A stretch of 64,000 nucleotides of DNA from Puffinus mauretanicus (lineage: Eukaryota; Chordata; Aves; Procellariiformes; Procellariidae), in contig JAJKFH010001315.1 of assembly GCA_023333565.1 (NCBI GenBank), positions 496,001 to 560,000 on the forward strand, read 5' to 3'. The notes under the pieces are model-generated. The model had not been told where the DNA came from and made no database searches. It was given only the letters and a program-made list of their open reading frames with translations. Of this stretch, positions 52,753 to 64,000 are shown piece after piece. Every line of letters starts with the position of its first letter. Position 1 is the first letter of the stretch. The position numbers and the translations under genes were made by a program.

Positions 52753-55700
52753 TTTGTTGGGGGTGATTCCCTCCAGGTTGAGTAACCATAGATTTCATCT
52801 CTCCGAGTATAGTTTACACCCTGCTATTTTCCAGGGCAAGTGCACTTACTGGGACTGGCACTGTGGATCACACTTCTCTGGGCCAGTTTGGCTCTCATCC
52901 TTGTCCACGGAGGAAGAGATTGCTCAGTCTGTAGGTACTACAGCTGGAGCTGCAAGGGCCACTTTGTAAGAACTTACCTTCATATCCAAAAAACAGCCTA
53001 ACTCTGACTTTGTCTTTCTCTGAAGTCACTGAGATTTGTCTTCAGTTGCTTGAAGGCAGTATTTGGGTCCCTTAAAATTATGTATTTTGACTAGCAGGTC
53101 TCATGAATTCCCTGGAAGGCTCAGAAGCAAATATGGCCATTTCTCAGTTCCTAACCAGGCTTGCCCTGCACCCGTGGCATACTTAGCACCTCCAAGCAGT
53201 CAACTGGTGCATTCTGACAACAGTTTTGTGCTTTTTTTGCAGATACCACAGACACTGCACGGGTAAATCTGTTCGTTTCCTTTGTGAATTGTCAGGATTT
53301 TGCCAACATTGTATGAAAGCAAGTAAAAATTTCCAAGACACAAAAAGGAAGAAAATCAAACATTTCATATTCCCCTCTTGCTTCTCTTTTTTTTTTTCCA
53401 TGCTGGAAGCACCCAGTGAAGTTTTAAATCAGGTTGTAACACACAGCTTGATTCCAGCTGGCTCAAGTTGGTCCTGTGAACACTTTCAGGTGCATGGGGT
53501 GAGGTTCTAACAGCAACCCACGACCCACACATGGTTTCCCCATGTCACCATGCCCAAATTTAAAGCTTGCAGAGTGGTCTTGCAATATGTACAGCAGTGC
53601 CTTGAAAGAGCTGTGTCCTGTGAGTTTCATCAGTCCCTGGTAAGCTCACCCTGCTTATGACTGATTAACTAGGGAGCCTTCAAGGTTGAACATTTGAGAG
53701 GAAGAATTCTCCATCCTTTTGTCTGTCACGACACTGAAGTATGTTTTCCCCATTCTCCTTTTCTAGAGAAAGGCCCTGGTTCCTCAGGACCTGTTGGTGT
53801 TCTCTTAAAGGGAACAAGAGAGAGACACTGCCAGGCACAGCTTGAAATGAAACTGATACAGCACCAATAATGAGCGACTATATTTGGAAAGATCTTTTAA
53901 GGTTATTTTTGTCTGTGATTATTGCTTCTGGACAGCCTGCTGAGCTGCCCCCAGGGTTTGGTTCTCTCTGCTAATGTGGAAGTAGCTCAGTGTGGGTCTG
54001 TGGAGGGAAAGGACGTGCACGCTGCTCTGCTCTATTGTCAAGCAAATTCATCTGTCTGTGTGTGTAGGATACATGCAACGCTGCTTTCACTGAAGCCAGC
54101 CACTGCCCACCTAAAAGACCGAAAGCAGTTCTTTACCATTTTTTAAGAATTCCTGGTGTTATTGGGTCTCCCACTTCCTGCGCTCCCTGATACACTCTTC
54201 TCTGAAGCCACAGTTTCAAGCCACAGCTGGAGGACAGTTTCCTAGTCCCTAAAACCATCGGGAGCTTTCCCTGGCCTGGCATCATTGCCAGCCAGGCTGA
54301 TGCAAGAGGAGCCCTGGCAGCGCAGCTCACCTAGGTTCGGGGAGGGCAGGCAGGCCCGAGGGGCACAAAAACAGCTTTCTATCCCCTCAGAGATCTGATT
54401 GCTGGGCAGGACTTACCTTCTGACTTCCCACACAGAGCCTGGTGAGGTGAGGACTGTTACAATAGGAACATACCTCTTCCAAGTTATTCAAAGCAGCCTG
54501 TTTACAAGCAGAGCTGGCTAAGGAACAAGGCTTGCAAAAGCACTGTGTGGGTGAGGTGCTCATTTATATTCAGATTCCTTAATGGGAGCCTATTTCTGAG
54601 GCCGCCTCAGGCTTCTCCTTGCCTTGACCTGGGCAGTCTCTTGGGAGGGTGTCTCGGCTGCTAGGGCTATTTGCAGCTGAGTGAGGGGGGAAAGCAGGAG
54701 TAGACTGTAAAACTGATTGTAGAAGATAAGGAATTTACTTCAAATTGAGCTTAACTGCAGGTTTATTTTAGATCTCAGGAACTATATTCTTGCTGATTTT
54801 AGTTCTGGAAAAGGGGTAGTTACTGCCTGGAGTTAGGTGCTGTAGGCTGGAGGACATGGTACCTCATTTGAAAGCCCTCTTTGTTAGGCCAGGAGCTCCT
54901 TCAGACCAGGACTTGGAAGACTTTCTTTAGGGACTTTTTTTAGAGATTTTCAGTGGTCTTTACCTGGTGACAGGCTGTCCTAAGGGAAAGGGAAAGGAGT
55001 AAGGCGTGATCTAAGGGATAAGCAAATCTGCTGATTTGAATAGCTGAGCAGGAGTCGCAGTTGCTGATTTCTGTGGTGATTCCATGGGAGCTAAACCTCT
55101 GTTTCTCAAATATCTGTCTCCACTCCTCTTAATGTATGCTCTTCTGTCTCTCTTCTTTGAGGAAGGACATTTGTATTCCGCTGCTTAGCCACGTTTTCAG
55201 TTTTAGCCTTTTTCTTAATATTTGCAAAAACAAATAGGTTATTGCTCCACCTCTATGACACACAGCAGCATCTCTCCTGCTGTTGTAGCTCAGGAGGGGT
55301 GAATATCATTTCCCTTAGGCTGGGAGGTGGCAGGTTGCAGAGAACACAAAGCCTGTTAGACCCAAAGTGAATTATTCGGAACTGTGATGAACTGAACAAG
55401 GGGAAATGAGAATGAAAATGAGAACATCCTAAATTCAAACTGTTCACTTCCTATGAAAACTGTGACCAGACAACTCTTTCCTGTATACAGTGAAAAGCTT
55501 TATAAAGCTTTTTAGCCAGAACTTTGTGAGACTTGCACTCAAAACATAGGGTTGGTTGCAGTAATTACAGCACTTACTCCTTTTTTTTTTTTTTCTCTTA
55601 AGAAAAAGATGGTAAAAGCCTCCTCGACACAGTGACAGAACGTTTGCAGAAGTCAAAACACAAGATGTAATTAGTGGAACTAGCTCTGCCTGGTCCAGCA

Positions 55701-58700
55701 TGCAGAACAGCATTGCTGTGGCTGTGTAGTTTGTCTTTGTTTGTGTGGCTCAAAATGCAACTGCCCTTGGCTTCTGTAATGGTCGGTTAAACCAGGTGGT
55801 AGAGTGGGGCTTCTGCTCAGCAGGGACGCTTCTGCTGTTTCCGTCTTTCTTCCCTCTAAGTGGTTTTGGACAGCAGGGTGCATGTTAAAGGTGATATTTC
55901 TAATACCATCTGCTAATGTATCTTAATGGTAATAAAAGGAGCCAAAGATTGCAGTTCTCTCTTCTATATATCAGTTTGCTTCCGCACTGTTCAATGAGAA
56001 TCCTGCTTCTGAGTTCAAGAGGAGACTTGGATTCTGTCTCCATGTCCCCAGATAGCCCAGCAGGACCTCCATGATGATCTAGGCTTCATTATGTCAGACT
56101 GTATATAAACATAGAGTAAGCCATAAATCTAAAGTACTTAAATCCTTGCAATATCAAGAAAGGTAATACAGTCTGCAGCTTTGCAAATGAAGGAGTCACT
56201 TTCTGAAAGAGCTGGCTGTAGAAGGTAAAACTTGAGATCCAGAAAGATCCAGGAACTTCACTGCTGGTGGCCAAGACTAGATAAGGAATTACAGAATATC
56301 TGAACCACTGAAGGATCAACAGACTGGCAGATAGATAAATATGCATATATATACATTGGTGCTGGTTCTTCTAATTAGAGTGAATTCTTCCAGGAGCCAG
56401 TTGTGGAATAAAAGCAGAGCAGTGGCCAGCCACAGACACACACTCAGTCTGAGAATATTTTTCCACCTTTGTTCCATCTGGAGCTAAGAAGGAGGTGTGA
56501 GGAAACAGGATGCTCCTCCCAGCAGGCCTCTAATTTTTTGAAAGGAATTGTAAAAGAGTAAATTAAAGAAAGAGGAAACAAGCACCCGCTTTTGCCTGCT
56601 GTTAACCCCTTTAAGGTGCTTTGAAAAGAATTTGGTAGTATTTCTGCCTGGTACCGATTCATTCTCACATCAGGAACCACTCCACTTCAGCAGGTGAGTA
56701 TGAAGGAGTCTCTGTTAAGCCTGTGAGCAGGTCCATTTAATGGAGCAGTTACACACACTGTGCTTCTATGCTATAAATCCTTCAAACCTGTTCCACTGGT
56801 GACAGATGGCCTGGTTCGGGATTAATGAAACCAAATATCTGTGCCACTGCATCAAACAGCTGAAGAAACTGGCATCAGATCCCCAACCAGAGAAAAATGT
56901 CCGTACTACCCTACTTTTTCCTCCTGGAAATTTTGCTGGGGCAGGGGGGAAGAGAGACTTGGCCATTTGTCTGGGATTTCTGGGCAGCGAGCAGCCTTCC
57001 CAGAGCAATCCTTTGCAGCAAGCTGCCTTCTCCCTGGAAGTGTGGACAAATGGCCATTGTGTGTGGGACTGGCTGTAGCAGCAAGGGGCGAGCGTGCTTC
57101 AGGGCTCCGCATCCCAGGGCACCCGGGAGGTGTTGTAACACGAGTCAGGTGCCACCGTCGCGGTGGTGCCTGGCCAGTTTGTGCTGGATGTGCTCTGTGG
57201 GGTGCACGAGGCTGTGTTTCGGGGTTCCCCAGACAGGAATGCTGTAGCTGGCTGTGGCAGTGTTAGTCGGCTTCAGTGGGGCGCTGGGTGGCTCCAGGGC
57301 AGAGCCACACGACTGATGGGCATAACAGTGGCACAAAACTGCCTGCCACAGAGGTTCAGTTGGCTACATACTCCATGCTGAAACTGTCACAGAAACAGAA
57401 AATGAGCAAGGAGACATTGTATCTGCCCAGTAAAAACACCCAGTAAATTAATATTTTTAATTGCTGTTACACACAGAAGAAATGAGAAAAAAATACATTC
57501 CAAACAAAGAATTAATATAGTAAAATCAGCACAAAAATGTGTTAAGAAAAGATCCCAGATCAAGTGGCCGTACTGCATGTGGTGACCTTTACAATCATGG
57601 TAAAGGAAGTAAGTGCTAGAGCCTTTCAGACGTGGCAAAATGCTTGACTCCCCAGGGGAGAGCAGCTGCTTCGGTCACATCTTTCAGTGCACTCTGCCTG
57701 GAATGCGTGGGAGAGGGGCTGGAGCGAGAGGCTCGCATGGGTACAAGACATGGAGATTAGTGTTCAGGACAGACCAGCCAGTCTGCGGCCTCAGCCAGGC
57801 AGAACTACCGCTTACCCAATGGCATTTTTTCCTTCCTTGGTTTTTTTTTTTTCGTTTGTTTTCTAGTTTTGGGGGTTTTATTTAACAAAGCGTCAGGTTC
57901 TGCTGGCCTGACCCTGCCAGCACCGTAGGCTTGGAGCAAGCCTCCCCCGGTGAATTGGGAGCAAGGTCTGGTCCAGCAGGAGCCTGCACAAGCAAGGTCT
58001 AGATGCGTGTGTTTGTCCTGATTCAGCACCACTGCCCAACGGGCTGGCTTTGGTTTATTGCGTTTTACCTGTCAGGAAAAGGTTTCTTTTATTTCCTGAC
58101 ACTCTCTCTGTCTTTTGACTGATGCGAATTGGCCCAGTCGTGCTCCCACTGCAGTCTCGGTGGCTCGGCCCCTGCATCCCTCTTATATGAGACTGGCCTT
58201 GCGCTTCAGCCTCACAGTTGAGCCGTCGCACCACTCCAGTAGCTCATCCTACAGCAGCGTAGTGTCACCACAGAAACAATACAAGCCACGGAAGTTTTGG
58301 CATTCCTGCCAACTGGCCACCTTTTTTCACTATCTAGAGTTGTATATTTTTATTCTTTACAATAAAAGCAAAAATAAAATAACATTAAGAAAATTTCCTC
58401 CAAACTAAGAAAACTAAAACCCATCAAACATTTTAAAGAAACCATAAAAATTTGCATTGTGTTTGCTTCTGAGTTCATATTAAGATAAGATTTTACTGCA
58501 GCTGCTTCAAAATTATGGTCCATTTCACAGGTACACATCTCACGTTCCTTGGTGTTAATTCCTTGCCTTCATTTGTGTTTGTACAGCAGCTAGTGCTACC
58601 AGAACTAAGTAGTTTCTAGCCGTGGTCCAATTTGAAATCAGTGAACAGTGACATTTTTATACTAGTTCAGAACATGGTGATGGTTTAGAGCTGTATTTCT

Positions 58701-59346
58701 AGACCAACTTTTGTTCTGGGCCCTAGGACTGGTGGTACAAGCACTTCCTTCGCTACAGAACCTGCTATTTCTTTGATTCAGGTGAAAAGGAAGTGATTCA
58801 AGAAGGATGTGCTGACCTTATTGATTCCATCAAGGCCTTCCCTCTCTCCTGATTTTAAAGCCAGTAAAATTTACAATCACAGAAATTAAACATCCCTTTG
58901 CAAGTTGTCCCATGAAACCTAGCTGACCTTCTGCAAAAAGAAGGCTGAAGAGAATAACTTCATTTTCTGTTCCAGTCTTTTCAACAGCCATAGGTAGACT
59001 GTGACAGCACTGTGTTTTGGCTGGATTAGATTTATTCTAGCTAACAGTCAGGGATAAGACCAGACTCCAAAATTTGGATGCAAAGTTGACGTCTAAGAAT
59101 TTGGTTAAGGCTTTTAGAAGAACTAAAAACCATTTGCAAAACTGAAATTAGAGTTCAGACTTTTAAGCTAAACCTCCTCAGAGTTCAAGTGCAGCTAAGC
59201 CCATCCTGTTAACCAGTATGACTAATTATTTTGCATTTGCTTTCCATCTGATGCAAATTGAAAAGGCAGTCACACATTCCATGTTTTAAGAGAAGTCCTG
59301 CAAATCCCTAAAAACATTTTTAACACTAAGGTAGGATAATACTTGG
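52753..59346. other. Region with no recognised gene between the IGSF22 remnant and TMEM86A
   Basis: Past the last Ig block I see no convincing coding exon. A possible tiny exon after TTTTTTTGCAG at 53242 (TDTARVNLFV, like an Ig strand G) is too short to call. About 56930-57360 is GC-rich and open in several frames on both strands with no family match. The 3' UTR of TMEM86A could enter this region from the right. Confidence 0.45.
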
Positions 59347-59592
59347 GACTTATATAGCACTTTACATCTTCAAAGCGCTGTATAAGCATTAATCCTCACA
59401 GCATCCTTGTGAGGTAGGTAAGTGCTAATATCCCCATTTTAGAAATGGGGTGAAGGCCTGGTCCCCTGCTGTTGTAACTTGGCATAGCACTGGCCCTCAT
59501 GCACTTGTGCCTTTTTACACCAGATGAGGACCTGGCCCCAGAAAATTTAAGTGACTTACCCAAGGCCACAAAAGGAGCAAGCATGGATAAAA
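59347..59592 (+). repeat. MIR-like SINE split by a nested hairpin element
   Basis: The left part (GCACTTTACATCTTCAAAGC, then AATCCTCACAGCATCCTTGT, GAGGTAGGTAAGTGC and TCCCCATTTTAGAAATGGGG) and the right part (TTTAAGTGACTTACCCAAGG, CCACAAA) match MIR-type SINEs closely. Between them, about 95 bases at 59451-59544 replace the expected GAAACTGAGGCACAG stretch. Confidence 0.72.
59451..59544. repeat. Short hairpin (MITE-like) element inside the MIR copy
   Basis: The left end GAAGGCCTGGTCCCC and the right end GATGAGGACCTGGCCCCAG are imperfect inverted repeats. Inside, TTGTAACTTGGCATAGCAC and TTTTTACACCAGATGAGG resemble a palindromic repeat (GGTGTAAAT..GGCATAGC) that I recall from turtle, crocodile and bird DNA. 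The family name is not known to me. Confidence 0.5.
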
Positions 59593-62500
59593 GGCAGGAG
59601 AAGTACCCAGGAGGACTTGTTCATGAGAAGTCAGCAACTTCCCATCCTCTTCCAAGAATACAGTTATGATGCCTCTGCGTAAAAGAGCCCCTGTCTCTTG
59701 GTCCAGAAACCAAGCAAAGAGAAAGAGGCACCTGCCACTGAGCTTTGCAGTTGCTGTTTGCTTTGATCTGCTGCTTCCAGAAAAGCTCCCAAAATTACCA
59801 TGATAGCAAGCTGAAAACATATAGGTGTTAGTGTCAAACTGTGGGACCGGAAAACTTTGAAGAGCCACTACAAAATTCTGCAAAGTTTGTCCAAAGACTG
59901 GGTGCTTCTCAAAGACTGTACCCCTGAAAAGGAGAAGAATGGATCAAACCTCGCAGTTTTACAGTGCAAAGAGACAACAGGAAGGTCCACAAAGGCAATG
60001 CCACAGACAGTCACGTCATTCCCACTTCTTGTTTGCTCCCTTCCAAAGTGAAGATTGCCCTCACTGGGGTTGAGGGAACAGTTTTAATCCCAAGAAAAGG
60101 TATTTAACAGACTGTCAGCAATTGCTTAGTGTTTCTCAGGGTTTATGAAACGCAGAATTGTGTCAAATCAGTGTCCACAGCAGCTGGTCTCTTCCCAGCA
60201 GGAAAGAGCCTCCAGGAAAATGGTCTCATTCAAGTAATATGGATTAAAAGGAGGAATGCAGAGCAGGAGAGAGGTTTTGAAGATTGAGAGCCTTCTCTGG
60301 CAAACCTCCGAGCCAGCCAGGACTCTCCCTGACTTTGTATGCTGAGGGCTCTGCCTCATGTTCCTGGGAAGGCTAAAGCCATTGCAGCACTGGGACGGAG
60401 CCAGCGTGGCTGGCCAGGATGCGTCCCAGCCAGCCCGCTCCAGGTGAGGGGACAGCGAGGGAACAACAGCCCACTTGGGCTGTCCCAGCTAGAGCCACCC
60501 AGAGACCTCTGCCACCAGAAACTGCACCTCTGAGGGCCAGTGAAGAAGAGAGGGCAGGCCTCCTAATAACACTTAAAAGATCCTTTTCTGCAAATATCCA
60601 GTGGCTGATGATGGAGCAGGATAACAAAGCAAGCCACAATGAAAAAGCACGCAGAAAAGCAACTCAGCCATCTTCAGGAAATTCAAGACTACTCGTTTCT
60701 AAAGAGGAAGAAAGAGATAATCAAAATTCTAACTTAAAATAAAGGTTACTTTAAATAAAGGTTACTTTATCACACACGCATTTTCCTCAAAGCAAAGAGA
60801 AGCTCAGGGTGCGGGGGGCTCCTCTGAAGAACTGCCAGCCAAGGACTGAGTGTGCTGGACTGACCCATGACAAGGAGCTGTAAATCAGACTGAAATGTGC
60901 TGTTTGCTGACATGCTGGGAGGACGGTGGGGTTCACCCCAAATGCTTAGATTTCCTCTTAGTCGGGTCAGACTGTTGCAGGAAGAGATTTGCAAACAGTC
61001 AAGCTGAGTAACAGCAGGTGACATCCGCAGAGAGCTACACTGCAGGGTTCAAGCGGCGGCCAGGAGATAAGCAATGCTGATGAATGAAGATGTTTTATGG
61101 CTCTAAATTCCCTTAGCAGTTTACTCGAGACAGGCCCCGGTGTGCCAGTGAATGAATACTGACAGTATTACACAACAGCATTAAAGGGAAGAGATTACAC
61201 GGAGCTGTGCTATTTACAACGCTTTCCCTCTCAATAATACAGCTGAACTTTCTGATCTCTGTCTGAAAAGCAGCAGATGACTTCACGGGGTCGGGATGGT
61301 TAACCTAGATTTTTGTAATACTGGCTGCATTTGCACTAATACAGAAGTTGTGGGGAGGCAATGCCTATTCCACACCCAGTCCCACCACACGAGGCTAGGG
61401 AGGAGCAGGAGACCCGCTTAGCACCTCTCAACACCAAGGGAAAAGCTAGCAGGGTTGGTAGGGTTGCCTCAGCTGCCCCCGACCCTGCCGCCCTCCTCGC
61501 AAAGAGGAATTCCTTCTCTGCCGGCTGTGCCAGGGACTCGGTGCCAGGCTTTCGCCTGGAATGGTCTGGGCACGCTAGCTATGGAGACCGTGGTGATTTT
61601 CAGCCCACGAGGGCTGCCCCTCCTGTTCACTCTGCCCACATGAGCGTGTGCAAGGGGCTGTTGGGGCACGCACGCACTGGAGTCATGCAGTCTGTTTTGG
61701 TTGTCCCTGTTTGGCTGCACGTTTGAAGAGGTGCAGAAGAGGTGCAGAAACCTTTTGCACACCTGAGTGCACTCATGTCTTAAAACAAGCCGTTTGGGGA
61801 GCATATCAGCCCATGGGAGCGGCCCTAGGATGGACAGAAGGAAAAAGCACATTCAAGATAATTTCAAACAGAAATAGAGCTTACTGTTAGATATCCTAAA
61901 TAAGAGGAAAAAATACACATATGATCACAAACGAACTTGGATTAAAAATCAGGGCAACCTCTTCCTGTATCTTTTTAAGAGAGTCTGAAGTCAGAAGTAA
62001 TCTTGCTTCAGCAGATTGGCAGACAAACCAACCAAAGAATTTGGATCAGAATTAAACTGGCTTTCCCAGCCCTGATGGCTCTCACATTCTCACTGCGTCC
62101 ATGTTAGTCTGAGAAGGAAACGGCAGGCACTTCAAACACACAGGATGGTGCTTTTCAGGAAGCTCTACTGAAAAGAGGCTTTCCAAAAACAAGTGGTGCA
62201 AAGCTGATCGTTTACCACCAGCTGGCAAAACACAACAACAACCTACACCCAAAATCAAACCATCCAAACCTTGACCATGGGAAATGCTCACACAAAGATT
62301 CAAGAGATACTGCAAGCAGCAGTACTGTAAAGCTTAATGAGTGTATGGAATATTGTTTGTTAGAATACTGGGGAAGAAAGGCATAAAGGTTAGATTCCTG
62401 TCTGCCGTACTAAGGACAATTAGGACATACATTAATAAGACACATGCTCAAAGTCCTGCTATAAAAATCAAAGTTCCTCATGTGCCCATTACATCTCAGT

Positions 62501-63320
62501 TGTCACTGGTGGCTGCAGACACTGTGTAACTGCGCACGCATGGCGGGGGAGAACGCACTGGCCTGGCTGCCTGGATGTCCCTGAAATCCCACCAAACTCC
62601 TAGTTCTGCCACACGCAGCAACGCTGACAGCCACCTACAGACCTGCCCTGGAGCAGTGGTCAGCCGCGATCAAAGCACACAGCACTGCACGTCAGCGCAC
62701 CGCTTGCTCTGTGCTCTCTGCTTGGTGTTTTGCTTTCATTCTGGTTCTGCTGCGGGCTGCCCCACATGCTGTCGTTGACTCCAAAGCTCAGCCCTCATCT
62801 GGATATGCTGTTTTTACTCTACCTCCAAGCTTCCTTTCAGCAGAGGCAATAGCTCCAGTTTGTGTATTGAGTTTGTAATGCACAAAAAAAGACAAACATC
62901 GATTAAATTCATTTTTACCTATGACTTTAGCAGAGATCTGTGCCTGTCTGCCTACTATTGAAAGCAAGTCTTCTAGCACAGTGCATAGCCAAACCTCCTT
63001 TCCATCAGCCCTCTTCTTCCCAGACATTCAGCATCAGTTTCAAGACTAACAAGTAAAATGCAGTAGTACAGCACTTCCAAGGAGGAAAAGTTGAATGAGT
63101 AGCTACTGCAGGGACCGTCTAAGCTTTCTGATGTGGACTCCACGCTGAAGTAAGCTGTATTCAGAGAAAGCCATTGAAAAAAAAGCCCCAAAAGTAATGC
63201 TTCAGAGAAGCAAAATCAACATCACCAATGTGCCTAGAGAAATGGAGATCTTTCTCAGGGGTGAATGCAGCTACAGCACCTGAGATACAACCCACATTGT
63301 TCACAGACTTGGCACTCCAC
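59593..63320. other. Non-coding sequence downstream of TMEM86A; may include its 3' UTR
   Basis: No gene was recognised. GC-rich patches at about 60340-60530 and 61360-61700 are open in several frames on both strands without family resemblance. A tandem ATAAAGGTTACTTTA-type duplication is at 60737-60767. The part next to 63320 should be TMEM86A 3' UTR on the minus strand. I found no clear minus-strand AATAAA within the nearest kilobase. Confidence 0.4.
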
Positions 63321-63748
63321 CTAGCTCCTCTTTCTGAAGTCCTCTTCATCTCTGCTCTCTACAGCTGACAGTGCAATAAGCATTTGGGCTGCATAGTAAG
63401 TAGCCATGATGATGAAGCGCGAGTAGGGCACAGGAAAGCAGAACTCGTTAAGTGCAATGGTCAGATCCGACACCATGAACAGCATCGCGCCGATGCAGGC
63501 CGAGAGCTTGGTCCATGTCCAGAGGTCGTTGCACAGCTGCATGCCGGCGACCGCTCGCCAGCCCATGAAGCCAATCAAGGCGATGTAGACAGCTACCAGG
63601 TAGGTGAATGGGCCTGAGAGGTAGGAGTACAGGAAGGCATAACAGGAACTGCAAACAAGGCCCATCAACAAGCCGGCTTTGAGGTCCAAAGGCTTCATGC
63701 CAAAGGCTGAAGAGTATAGGATGTGTGTGATGGCGAACATCAGCAGAC
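63321..63748 (-). CDS. TMEM86A: TMEM86A (lysoplasmalogenase, YhhN family), last coding exon
   Basis: This multi-pass membrane enzyme of the YhhN family hydrolyses the vinyl-ether bond of lysoplasmalogens, giving a fatty aldehyde and a glycerophospho-base. On the minus strand the acceptor is GCCTCTTTCCAG. The first two bases complete a Gly codon, then LLMFAITHILYSSAFGMKPL, SGPFTYLVAVYIALIGFMGW, CIGAMLFMVSDLTIALNEFC and FPVPYSRFIIMATYYAAQML, ending EEDFRKRS and TAG. There are about five hydrophobic segments. The SD-TIA-N-F and Y-AQ-LIALS motifs are family hallmarks. The frame is unbroken. Earlier exons lie to the right of the window. TMEM86B is the alternative, but the PTPN5/IGSF22 neighbourhood favours TMEM86A. 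Confidence 0.93.
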
Positions 63749-64000
63749 CTGGAAAGAGGCATTGACATAGCAAATGTGACTGGCAGTTGGTAGCAGAAGA
63801 AAACATGTGGCTATATTGGGTTTAAAATATACCGCAGCAAACACAGGCTTAGATGTCCTTGCAGTGTTACAACCCTCAACATGTTCAGTAGGAACCATAC
63901 TGACCACTTAAGACCATTTTAATATAACAATCTGTGCATAGGACATCAGCCTTAGCACCAAGCTCCCGCCCTAAGAAAAAGCTCCACCGCATCTACAGCT
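63749..64000 (-). other. TMEM86A: TMEM86A intron (partial)
   Basis: This sequence lies upstream of the last TMEM86A exon on the minus strand and starts at its polypyrimidine acceptor. The open frame continuing into it (residues MFSSATNCQSHLL) is intron read-through and not protein. Confidence 0.75.

Noticed and set aside
53243..53275. Tiny exon after TTTTTTTGCAG reading TDTARVNLFV
   Set aside because: It resembles an Ig strand G but is too short, and the donor position conflicts with the frame.

Overview
The window reads as bird nuclear DNA. The genes are split by long AT-rich introns. Three truncated CR1 LINE copies are present, two of which (plus a minus-strand one) end in the ATTCTATG-type 3' repeats typical of avian CR1. 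The order PTPN5 - IGSF22 - TMEM86A, with TMEM86A facing the other two, matches the human 11p15.1 arrangement as I recall it. The species cannot be named from the sequence alone.

Layout. (1) Positions 1-4505 are upstream or intronic sequence with a plus-strand CR1 copy at about 397-1284. (2) Positions 4506-21313 hold the last six coding exons of PTPN5 (STEP, a KIM-family tyrosine phosphatase). They give 231 codons without a break, from the phosphotyrosine-recognition loop to the stop, and include the WPD loop, the [10 protein letters not shown] signature and the Q-loop. A minus-strand CR1 copy lies in one intron. (3) Positions 21314 to about 23.3 kb are the probable PTPN5 3' UTR. About 23.3-32.4 kb is non-coding apart from a MIR-like remnant. 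(4) About 32.5-52.75 kb holds the wreck of an IGSF22-like gene, related to the myosin-binding protein C/titin family, on the plus strand. At least a dozen Ig and fibronectin-III exons can still be recognised, in the order Ig-Ig-Ig-Ig-Ig-Ig-Fn-Fn-Fn-Ig-Fn-Ig, and many keep their splice sites. Nearly all carry stops or frameshifts, and one FnIII exon is split by a CR1 insertion of about 1 kb. (5) About 52.8-63.3 kb has no gene I can recognise; it holds GC-rich patches and a MIR-like SINE with a hairpin element nested inside. (6) Positions 63321-63748 (minus) are the intact last coding exon of TMEM86A (YhhN family, lysoplasmalogenase). Its earlier exons lie beyond the window.

The main result is one dead gene between two intact ones. 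Because PTPN5 and TMEM86A are clean in the same sequence, general assembly error is an unlikely cause of the IGSF22 lesions. The three genes have unrelated jobs (neuronal signalling phosphatase, sarcomere-type Ig/Fn protein, ether-lipid enzyme); their proximity is conserved synteny and does not imply a shared pathway.

The window also holds several short palindromic remnants centred on CCATTGACTTCAGTGG-like cores, which look like one family of small hairpin elements.
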